Positions 1-6,205 of a DNA stretch of 12,540 nt are shown here, piece by piece. Made by a program: the position numbers and the translations under genes. The stretch is taken from assembly GCA_034096865.1 (NCBI GenBank), contig JAWQFJ010028225.1, positions 1 through 12,540 of the forward strand. The letters run 5' to 3'. The stretch comes from Theodoxus fluviatilis. Lineage: Eukaryota > Mollusca > Gastropoda > Cycloneritida > Neritidae. Positions within the stretch are counted from its first letter, which is position 1. Each line of letters opens with the position of its first letter. Under the pieces are notes generated by a model. It made no database searches, was not told where the DNA came from, and saw nothing but the letters and a program-made list of their open reading frames with translations.

Positions 1-331
1 CTGTCTGTCTGTATGTTTGTATGTATGTATGTATGTATGTATGTATGTATGTATGTATGTATGTATGTAGTATGTATGTATGTATGTATGTATGTATGTA
101 TGTATGTATGTATATATGTATGTATGTATGTATGTATGTAGGTATGTATGTATGTATGTATGTATGTATGTATGTATGTATGTATGTATGTATGTATGTA
201 TGTATGTATGTATGTATGTATGTATGTATGTATGTATGTATGTATGTATGTATGTATGTATGTGTGTATGTAGTCATGTGTGTATGTATGCATGTATGTA
301 TGTATGTAATGTATGTATGTATGTATGTATG

Positions 332-362
<31 letters not shown>

Positions 363-467
363 TGTATGTATGTTATGTATGTATGTGTATGTATGGTATG
401 TATGTATGTATGTATGTATGTATGTATGTATGTATGTATGTATGTATGTATGTATGTCATGTATGTA
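1..467. repeat. (ATGT)n tetranucleotide microsatellite
   Basis: A nearly continuous run of ATGT units on the + strand, opening with three CTGT units. It is interrupted by single-base slips (for example near 69, 308, 362, 373 and 396) and substitutions such as GTGT near 262 and GCAT near 290. The repetitive Met-Tyr-Val-Cys translation in some frames is a by-product of the 4-bp unit read in threes and is not a gene. The left end is cut by the window, so the full length is unknown. Confidence 0.97.
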
Positions 468-881
468 GCGCCAGCGGTTTTTATCTCACTGAACTAGTTC
501 CGACTTCCCGATGTTTTGACTGCACACGAAAATAACGAGCTAGTCATTTGCTGCGACCGTTTCCTTATTTGTCGACTCGACTCGACTCATTCATTCTACG
601 TCGCTCAAATCGACGACTGCCGAGTAAAAATGGCGCGAGAAACTGCAGTGTTTCGTGCTTAATCCTGGTATTGTTTTCACTGGCTTACTTACAGGTAAAA
701 ATAGGTGTCGAGCCCATTTCCCCCGTTCCTCCATATCTTCCAACTTACCTACGAGAGTTTCTGACGTGCTTGACATTTGCATGCTTAAGCCCAATCCGCA
801 GTTTGAAAGGTGTTGCTAAAAAGAACCCGCGCCACCTTGTTCCAGACATGACTACACATTAATCGTTGCTAGTATTCGTGT

Positions 882-1504
882 ATATGGTCAAGAGTACGCA
901 GGTGCTGAGTACGCCAATTTCACTACCCTACCTCAAAACAGAGCCTCTTTCTCCTCACACTATCAACTCACACAATCCAAACTTGTTTCATGTTGTTGAC
1001 AAAAGATCGATGTTTCTGCACATGTGTTTGATGCTTAATAAATCTTTTTCAACTTTGATGTTTTTCATGTTTTGCGCGAAAGGTTGAATGAGAGAAAGTG
1101 TGACGCTGCAGTGTAAAGTTAAGTTAAGACGAATGCTAACCTCTAATTTGACTAACAATTATGGTTTTATTTCATTTCTTCTTGACCTAGGAGCAAAAAT
1201 ATCATTAATAATTGGATGTTGAAGCTGCAATAAAGTTTTTGTGTTGAATAGTTTATCTTTTGTGGCTCTTTTTCTGAATGAGTGGTGGTGTCAAGTTAAG
1301 ATAAGACTCCAAACTGTCTTCTTCAAATACAACTAAACTAAAGATTACATTCAGTTTTTCTTTTCTGTACAGTTTAGACATCACCTAATGCATCATATTT
1401 ATGGGAAATGAAGAGTGTATCATTACTCATTTACTGTATCAGAAAGTTTATTTTGAAATATTTGTGTCACACAATACTCAGCACCTCTGTACTCTTGACC
1501 ATAT
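882..1504. repeat. Pair of 30-bp inverted repeats, possible small TIR element
   Basis: The arm at 882-911 begins ATATGGTCAAGAGTAC and matches the reverse complement of 1475-1504 at 28 of 30 positions; the only mismatches are two adjacent bases in the middle. Identity stops at both ends, and the 563-bp interior shows no further inverted similarity. The spacing and arm length would suit a MITE-sized non-autonomous DNA transposon. However, I cannot find a convincing target-site duplication next to either arm, and the superfamily is unknown. Two inverted copies of a regulatory or repeat fragment are an alternative. The pairing is certain; the transposon reading is inference. Confidence 0.5.
1229..1234 (+). 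promoter_or_regulatory. Candidate polyadenylation signal AATAAA
   Basis: A canonical AATAAA is followed within about 10-40 bases by U/GU-rich sequence (GTTTTTGTGTTG, then TTTATCTTTTGTGG). This is the usual arrangement of a metazoan 3' end on the + strand. A second AATAAA lies at 1037-1042 with a weaker U-rich follow-up. No upstream coding exon can be defended, so this may be a chance match in AT-rich DNA. Confidence 0.25.
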
Positions 1505-1991
1505 TTAACACAAGATCTGTTACAATACTTATTGTGATCGATCATAAAGGAGGAGAAACAATTGTTTCAAATAACTCCTTTTCGCCTATGCTCTACAACA
1601 TGTTATCGTCTTGGAAAATCAGAGTTTTCATGAAACATCTGCCACTTCATTACTCATACTTATGGATGAATAGTTTTAAAAAATGAAATTTAAATACGTT
1701 TTCAATCAAAACGAATGGACTGATGGGGAGACTAATGAAGATCACTAAGTCAGCACGGTAAGAAAGAAACAGACAAAGAGATTCATCCTCCACCATCCAC
1801 TGTACAAAGTATATTCTCTGCCTATTTAACACGAGTACACCGTAAGTGAGACGACCGCACAATGTTCCAGTCTAAGCTACCAGGGCATTGAGACTCCTTG
1901 TCGCGATAGTCTTGGATCATTTTGGCACCATATATATTTTGAGAGACTACATAACAATCAGGAACACAGGAAAGGCATCACACACACTCAG

Positions 1992-1992
<1 letters not shown>

Positions 1993-2056
<64 letters not shown>
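1993..2056. repeat. (CA)32 dinucleotide microsatellite
   Basis: An uninterrupted 64-bp run of CA, preceded by a short imperfect CA stretch (about 1979-1990) and followed by TGCTCGCACGCACC. Alternating pyrimidine-purine tracts of this length can adopt Z-DNA under supercoiling (known for CA repeats; not demonstrated here). Its purity suggests high length polymorphism. Confidence 0.97.
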
Positions 2057-2058
<2 letters not shown>

Positions 2059-2249
2059 CTCGCACGCACCAATCAGAAATGCACACGCTTGAGCCCATGT
2101 TCTGAATCTTATCTGTGACACGAGTCATATCACAGATGTAATGCTAAAGTACAAAACTACGATTGGTACTAAGTCATGGCAGTCGCACCCTCGTTGTTAC
2201 ATACATGTTTCGGTGTTTGGAAAGCGAGAAGGGAAGTAAAAGGATGACG
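2057..2249. other. Short unique spacer, nothing recognised
   Basis: About 190 bp between the CA and GTTT microsatellites. I see no ORF of note, no inverted repeat and no RNA gene. Confidence 0.6.
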
Positions 2250-2290
2250 TTGTTTGTTTGTTTGTTTGTTTTTGTTTTGTTTTAGTTTTG
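2250..2290. repeat. (GTTT)n / T-rich simple repeat
   Basis: About five GTTT units run into an imperfect T/G tract (TTTTTGTTTTGTTTTAGTTTTG). It is a simple sequence repeat on the + strand. It could also be the complement of an A-rich retroposon tail, but no retroposon body is recognisable next to it. Confidence 0.85.
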
Positions 2291-2567
2291 AGAGTGGATA
2301 ATGTTACGCGGTCATGCAGTGACGATGTCTTGTGAGCTGCAACTGGCGGTACTTAACACTTCCTAAACCTAGACATCACTCGGAGAGCGCAAACCTCCGC
2401 CCAAAAAGCCACAAGACTACGTGGCATCATTCAGGCAGAGTGTTCTGCTTGCTGGGCCTGGCGCTTCATGACGGTTTCAGCGCTGCTAGTGGTTCATGAC
2501 GGTGCGCCTGCAATGCGACTTGTATCATTTACGACGTTCCGCTCAACTCATGAACGTTAGTTTATTA
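2291..2567. other. Left flank of the transposon nest, no gene supported
   Basis: The sequence is GC-richer than that upstream. It holds an exact 11-bp direct repeat, TTCATGACGGT, at 2465-2475 and 2493-2503. The stretch 2430-2462 resembles 4159-4191 on the other side of the transposon nest (26 of 33 matches), which may mean the nest sits inside an older diverged duplication. A frame from ATG 2496 crosses into the transposon end and is not credible as a gene. Confidence 0.45.
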
Positions 2568-2572
2568 CACCT
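2568..2572. repeat. Left 5-bp target-site duplication of outer element (CACCT)
   Basis: CACCT lies immediately before the TGTAACGG terminus and is repeated exactly at 4111-4115 after the GCTACA terminus. The inner copy also has a 5-bp duplication with the same TG...CA boundaries, which supports this parse. A 7-bp parse (ACACCTT with GTAAC termini) fits the outer copy alone but not the inner one. Confidence 0.75.
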
Positions 2573-2639
2573 TGTAACGGCCAAAAGTTACTGTCGACCA
2601 AAAGTTACTCAGGAAGTCATCGCAGAGTTATCTGCTCGG
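2573..2639 (+). repeat. Outer element left terminal inverted repeat
   Basis: It begins TGTAACGGCC and contains two imperfect tandem 17-mers, CGGCCAAAAGTTACTGT (2578-2594) and CGACCAAAAGTTACTCA (2595-2611), then a conserved inner part ending in GCAGAGTTATCTGC. Paired subterminal 17-mers are the usual form of transposase binding sites; that role is inferred. The 17-mers differ at about half their positions from those of the nested copy. Confidence 0.85.
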
Positions 2640-2878
2640 CTCTCTCTTTATGCGATTTACCGCTTCTGCACGTGTTCTTCGCATGGAATATATCCCGACA
2701 AACGACGCATTAGTTGCTTTACGAGTTTTTGTGTTTTTGGTGCATTTGTGTAGTTTAACACATAATGTAGCGTTTAAAAAAGTTTTTTCCCGTGGAAAGC
2801 CGTCTCCCCTGCCGGAAATAATATGGGAGTCACCTCCCTGTAGTCTATTTTTAGTCTGGTTTTATAAAACGCGACCGT
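2640..2878 (+). other. Long-arm segment of outer element
   Basis: An asymmetric segment present in only one arm of each copy. It is about 97% identical, apart from one T-run indel, to the reverse complement of 3382-3621 in the nested copy. It holds an ATG-started frame (2650) whose first 45 or so residues are also open in the nested copy, and a TTTTATAAAA motif near 2860. The shared open frame is expected from recent copying, and the frames part at the T-run indel, so coding is not supported. It matches no transposase that I recognise. Confidence 0.6.
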
Positions 2879-2917
2879 TGACTGACTTGGCACGCCCGGG
2901 GAGTTATGCTAAGATCC

Positions 2918-2922
2918 GGTCG
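2918..2922. repeat. Left 5-bp target-site duplication of inner element (GGTCG)
   Basis: GGTCG precedes the inner terminus and corresponds to GGCCG at 3690-3694 with one C-to-T change, probably after insertion. Joining ATCC, GGCCG and CGTTAATA across the insert recreates sequence that matches the outer copy's other arm (3946-3958 region, reverse complement) and the inner copy's own arms. This confirms the insertion point. Confidence 0.75.
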
Positions 2923-2990
2923 TGTAACGACCCAAAGTATGAACCGACCCAAAGTATGAACCGGAAATCGTCGCAGAGTTATCTGCCCGG
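2923..2990 (+). repeat. Inner element left terminal inverted repeat
   Basis: It starts TGTAA and then carries two exact tandem copies of CGACCCAAAGTATGAAC (2928-2944 and 2945-2961). These are followed by CGGAAATCG and the family-conserved TCGCAGAGTTATCTGC. It is a perfect inverted match to 3622-3689. The exact 17-bp doubling suggests two protein-binding sites at each end (inference). Confidence 0.87.
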
Positions 2991-3039
2991 TACTCTTAAT
3001 AATTCGACTCTAAAAAGAGACGGCACCCGCCACTCCGCC

Positions 3040-3381
3040 TGACTGACTTGGCACACCCGGGGAGTTATGCTAAGATCCGGCCGCGTAAATATATCTGCGT
3101 TTTGTGACAAACGTCTTGCTCGGCGGTACTGTACTCCATGCACCTTAACGGTGCGCGTGATTCGGGTGTAATCTTAAGCTAAACGACGTTTATTGGCGCT
3201 GCTGAAACGGTCGAAGTCGGAAACATTCGGAACGTCGTTTAGCTTAAGATTACACCCAAATCACGCGCACCGTTAAGGTGCATGGAGTACAGTACCGCCG
3301 AGCAAGACGTTTGTCACAAAACGCAGATATATTTGCGCGGCCGGATCTTAGCATAACTCCCCGGGCGTGCCAAGTCAGTCA
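3040..3381. repeat. Central long palindrome of inner element
   Basis: Two 151-bp arms (3040-3190 and 3231-3381), nearly perfect inverted repeats, surround a 40-bp loop (3191-3230). Differences are few, for example CACACC versus CACGCC near the outer edge and a short change around the GCGTAAAT/GCGCAAAT stretch. Such a structure can extrude as a cruciform or, if transcribed, fold into a long hairpin RNA. The outer copy has the same palindrome, split by this insertion (2879-2922 plus 3695-3801 against 3842-3993). Confidence 0.88.
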
Positions 3382-3621
3382 ACGGTCGCGTTTTATAAAA
3401 CCAGACTACAAATAGACTACAGGGAGGTAACTCCCATATTATTTCCGGCAGGGGAGACGGCTTTTCACGGGAAAAAAACTTTTTTGAACGCTACATTATG
3501 TGTTAAACGACACAAATGCACCCAAAACACAAAAACTCGTAAAGCAACTAATGCGTCGTTTGTCGGGATATATTCCATGCGAAGAACAGGTGCAGGAGCG
3601 GTAAATCGCATAAAGAGAGAG
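3382..3621 (-). other. Long-arm segment of inner element
   Basis: This is the reverse-complement counterpart of 2640-2878, with about eight substitutions and a one-base T-run difference. On the - strand a 63-codon ATG frame (3656 to 3465) shares most of its residues with the outer copy's frame, then ends at the shifted T-run. I treat it as non-coding transposon body. Confidence 0.6.
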
Positions 3622-3689
3622 CCGGGCAGATAACTCTGCGACGATTTCCGGTTCATACTTTGGGTCGGTTCATACTTTGGGTCGTTACA
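3622..3689 (-). repeat. Inner element right terminal inverted repeat
   Basis: The reverse complement of 2923-2990 with no mismatch that I can see, ending in GTCGTTACA. The right target duplication GGCCG follows at 3690-3694. Confidence 0.87.
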
Positions 3690-3694
3690 GGCCG

Positions 3695-3993
3695 CGTTAA
3701 TATATCTGCGTTTTGTGACAAACGTCTTGCTCGGCGGTACTGTACTCCATGCACCTTAACGGCCCGCGTGATTCGAGTGTAATCTTAAGCTAAACGACGT
3801 TCCGAATGTTTCCGACTTCGACCATTTCAGCAGCGCCAATAAACGTCGTTTAGCTTTAAGATTACACCCGAATCACGCGGACCGTTAAGGTGCATGGAGT
3901 ACAGTACCGCCGAGCAAGACGTTTGTCACAAAACGCAGATATATTAACATGGCCGGATCTTAGCATAACTCCCCGGGCGTGCGAAGTCAGTCA
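3695..3993. repeat. Remaining palindrome of outer element (arm, loop, arm)
   Basis: The left arm remainder (3695-3801), a 40-bp loop (3802-3841) and the right arm (3842-3993) form an inverted repeat equivalent to that of the inner copy. The right arm has one extra T in GCTTTAAG. The first 44 bases of the left arm lie on the far side of the insertion (2879-2922). Confidence 0.85.
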
Positions 3994-4043
3994 GGCGGAG
4001 TGGTGGATGCCGTCTCTATTTAGAGTTGAATTTTCAGCACGTC

Positions 4044-4110
4044 CCGAGCAGATAACTCTGCGATGACTTCCTGAGTAACTTTTGGTCGACAGTAACTTTT
4101 GGCCGCTACA
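4044..4110 (-). repeat. Outer element right terminal inverted repeat
   Basis: The reverse complement of 2573-2639 with one mismatch (GCTACA here against TGTAAC there). It contains the same two imperfect 17-mers. The right CACCT target duplication follows directly at 4111-4115. Confidence 0.85.
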
Positions 4111-4115
4111 CACCT

Positions 4116-4426
4116 TATAGCGGCTGAATAAATGGCTAGCTTTCCATGGCGTGTGTAATTTAGGCAGCATGTTCTGCTAGCCTGGCCTGACACTACGAAG
4201 TATAGTTCAATGTTGGCGCTTTCTTGCGGTCCCTGAGTGTGGACGTATTCACCGGTTTGCGGCTACGACGGCGCTGCAATGCGATCTCTTTAAGGTTGTA
4301 TTTCCCAAACGAGATAATAGCTAACCTCGCAAATGTTACGGATTATTCCTGCGTGGAACTCTGACCTTGCAGCAAAATTTATCAGAATCTGTTGTGAACT
4401 TTTTGAGTTATTCTACACCCAGAATA
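4116..4426. other. Unique spacer right of the transposon nest
   Basis: About 310 bp with no supported gene. The stretch 4159-4191 resembles 2430-2462 left of the nest, and GACGGCGCTGCAATGCGA (4268-4285) resembles GACGGTGCGCCTGCAATGCGA (2498-2518). The flanks may therefore be diverged copies of one older repeat. An AATAAA at 4124-4129 has no convincing context. Confidence 0.45.
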
Positions 4427-4528
4427 ACGCACGCACACACGCACGCACACACGCACGCACGCACGCACAAACGCACACACGCACGCACACACGCACAAAC
4501 GCACGCATGCACACACGCACGCACGCAC
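4427..4528. repeat. (CACG/CACA)n microsatellite
   Basis: About 100 bp of alternating pyrimidine-purine sequence mixing CGCA and CACA units. Open frames over it (for example Arg-Thr-His repeats on + and Cys-Val-Arg repeats on -) reflect the repeat only. As a CG-containing alternating tract it is a stronger candidate for Z-DNA than the CA tract, by known behaviour of such sequence. Confidence 0.95.
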
Positions 4529-4620
4529 CAACCGACCGAAAAACATAACCTTCTTGGCGGAGGTAATGATCTTTTTGCTGACAAAATGGTGAGTGAAGAC
4601 GAGGTGTTGTTTTTCTGTGT

Positions 4621-4726
4621 GATTGACAGAAGACCACAGAGAATTTCCTGTGTGACTGACTGACAGAGAACAACAGAGATACTTCTGTGATTGACAGAAT
4701 ACCACAGAGATGTTTTGTTTCTGTGT
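4621..4726 (+). repeat. Edge marker block of atypical units, copy 1
   Basis: Three aberrant units: one with GACCACAGAGAATTTCC, one with a disturbed GACTGACTGACAG start, and one with a 5-bp expansion (GATGTTTTGTTTCTG). The same 106-bp arrangement recurs at 7129-7234 and 10990-11095. Its position at the very start of the array suggests the interior copies were carried inward by large duplications, or that all three descend from an older edge. Confidence 0.8.
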
Positions 4727-5357
4727 GATTGACAGAGGACTACTGAGATGTTTCTGTGTGATTGACAGAGGACTACAGAGATGTTTCTGTGTGATTGACA
4801 GAGGACTACAGAGATGTTTCTGTGTGATTAACAGAGGACTACAGAGATGTTTCTGTGTGATTGACAAAGGACTACAGAGATGTTTCTGTGTGATTGACAG
4901 AGGACGACTGAGATGTTTCTGTGTGATTAACAGAGGACTACAGAGATGTTTCTGTGTGATTGACAGAGGACAACATAGATGTTTCTGTGTGATTGACAGA
5001 GGACGACTGAGATGTTTCTGTGTGATTGACAGAGGACTACAGAGATGTTTCTATGTGATTGACAGATGACTACAGAGATGGTTCTATGTGATTGACAGAT
5101 GACTAAAGAGATGATTCTATGTGATTGACAGAAGACAACATGGATGTTACTGTGTGATTGACAGAGGACAACAGAGATGCTTCTATGTGATTGACAGAGG
5201 ACGACTGAGATGTTTCTATGTGATTGACAGAGGACGACTGAGATGTTTCAGTGTGATTGACAGAGGACGACTGAGATGTTACTGTGTGATTGACAGAGGA
5301 CTACAGAGATGTTTCTGTGTGATTGACAGAGGACGACTGAGATGTTTCTATGTGATT

Positions 5358-5689
5358 GACAGAGGACGACTGAGATGTTACTGTGTGATTGACAGAGGAC
5401 TACAGAGATGTTTCTGTGTGATTGACAGAGGACAACAGAGATCTTCGTGTGTGATTGACAGAGGACGACTGAGATGTTTCTGTGTGATTGACAGAGGACT
5501 ACAGAGATGTTTCTGTGTGATTGACAGAGGACTACAGAGATGTTACTGTGTGATTGACAGAGGACTACTGAGATGTTACTGTGTGATTGACAGAGGACGA
5601 CTGAGATGTTTCTGTGATTGACAGAGGACTACAGAGATGGTTCTATGTGATTGACAGAGGACTACAGAGATGTTACTGTGTGATTGACA
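5358..5689 (+). repeat. Approx. 330-bp cassette of ordered unit variants, copy 1
   Basis: Ordered units, named by the middle residues they would encode: GRL, GLQ, GQQ with the AGATCTTCG tail, GRL, GLQ, GLQ, GLL, then GRL with a 31-bp shortened tail, followed by a GATGGTTC unit. The same order recurs 4354 bp downstream (9712-10043) and, with one unit tail changed, at 9054-9385. Both spacings are two bases short of a multiple of 33, as expected when one more 31-bp unit is spanned. Confidence 0.7.
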
Positions 5690-6205
5690 GAGGACGACTG
5701 AGATGTTTCTGTGTGATTGACAGAGGACTACTGAGATGTTTCTGTGTGATTGACAGAGGACGACTGAGATGTTTCTGTGATTGACAGAGGACTACAGAGA
5801 TGGTTCTATGTGATTGACAGAGGACTACAGAGATGTTACTGTGTGATTGACAGAGGACGACTGAGATGGTTCTATGTGATTGACAGATGACTAAAGAGAT
5901 GGTTCTATGTGATTGACAGAAGACTACAGAGATGGTTCTATGTGATTGACAGATGACTACAGAGATGTTTCTTTGTGATTGACAGAGGACAACATAGATG
6001 TTACTGTGTGATTGACAGAGGACTACAGAGATGTTTCTGTGTGATTGACAGAGGACTACAGAGATGTTTCTGTGTGATTGACAGAGGACGACTGAGATGT
6101 TTCTGTGTGATTGACAGAGGACTACAGAGATGTTTCTATGTGATTGACAGAGGACGACTGAGATGTTTCTGTGTGATTGACAGAGGACTACTGAGATGTT
6201 TCTGT

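Larger units (their letters stand above)
468..1992. other. Single-copy-looking DNA, no gene supported
   Basis: About 1.5 kb separates the ATGT and CA microsatellites. Open frames are short (104 codons or fewer). The two longest + strand ones in the left half (548-862 and 866-1087) open with TTG rather than ATG, and none shows a domain I recognise. A short ATG in a good initiation context (AAAAATGGCG at 630) encodes only ten residues before a stop at 660-662. The stretch becomes AT-rich after about 1000. It could hold UTR or intron sequence of an unseen gene, since a polyadenylation-like signal lies at 1229, but no exon can be defended. The only clear internal structure is the inverted repeat at 882-911/1475-1504, listed separately. 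Confidence 0.6.
2923..3689 (-). mobile_element. Inner copy of the same transposon family, inserted in reverse orientation
   Basis: A complete 767-bp element with 68-bp terminal inverted repeats that appear identical (2923-2990 and 3622-3689). The layout is the mirror of the outer copy: short-arm segment first (2991-3039), palindrome arm (3040-3190), 40-bp loop (3191-3230), palindrome arm (3231-3381), then long-arm segment (3382-3621). The loop is the reverse complement of the outer loop with one mismatch, which proves the inverted orientation; the strand given here is relative to the outer copy. It interrupts the left palindrome arm of the outer copy. The terminal 17-mers are a different sequence version from those of the outer copy. 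Confidence 0.88.
2573..4110 (+). mobile_element. Outer foldback-like non-autonomous DNA transposon, split by a nested copy
   Basis: The element has 67-bp terminal inverted repeats (2573-2639 and 4044-4110, one visible mismatch) and 5-bp CACCT target duplications. Between the termini lie, in order: a long-arm segment (about 2640-2878); a left palindrome arm of 151 bp, itself split (2879-2922 plus 3695-3801); a 40-bp loop (3802-3841); a right palindrome arm (3842-3993); and a short-arm segment (3994-4043). Removing the nested copy and one of its target duplications restores 766 bp, almost exactly the inner copy's 767 bp. There is no transposase-sized ORF, so it must move in trans. TGTAA termini with 5-bp duplications recall integrase-type transposons such as Ginger, but no enzyme is present to prove the class. 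Confidence 0.85.

Noticed and set aside
21..535. Open frames of Met-Tyr-Val-Cys repeats
   Set aside because: They are pure translation of the ATGT microsatellite; the repeat has no stop in these frames and carries no coding information.
630..662. Strong-context ATG (AAAAATGGCG)
   Set aside because: It encodes only ten residues before a stop. It could be a first exon, but no donor site inside it can be supported.
548..862. 104-codon + frame with a hydrophobic stretch
   Set aside because: It begins at TTG, has no ATG until four codons before the stop, and has no recognisable domain. Not credible as a eukaryotic CDS.
866..1087. 73-codon + frame
   Set aside because: TTG start, no family resemblance, and it overlaps one arm of the inverted repeat at 882-911.
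1875..1900. Possible tRNA-like B box (TTGAGACTCC) upstream of the CA tract, hinting at a SINE
   Set aside because: No A box at a suitable distance and no cloverleaf; one short match is not enough.
2650..3042. 130-codon ATG frame in the transposon nest as a gene
   Set aside because: It runs across the junction between outer element and inner insertion, so it is a chimera of transposon body and TIR. The shared part merely reflects recent copying.
2573..4110. LTR retrotransposon or solo LTR reading, from TG...CA ends and 5-bp duplications
   Set aside because: The terminal sequences are inverted repeats, not direct repeats, and there is no primer-binding site, polypurine tract or gag/pol sequence.
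4124..4129. AATAAA as a polyadenylation signal
   Set aside because: No GU-rich downstream element and no upstream gene, so probably a chance match.
4382..4867. 161-codon - strand frame joining satellite and CACG microsatellite
   Set aside because: It is composed entirely of two simple or tandem repeats and opens with a non-ATG codon.
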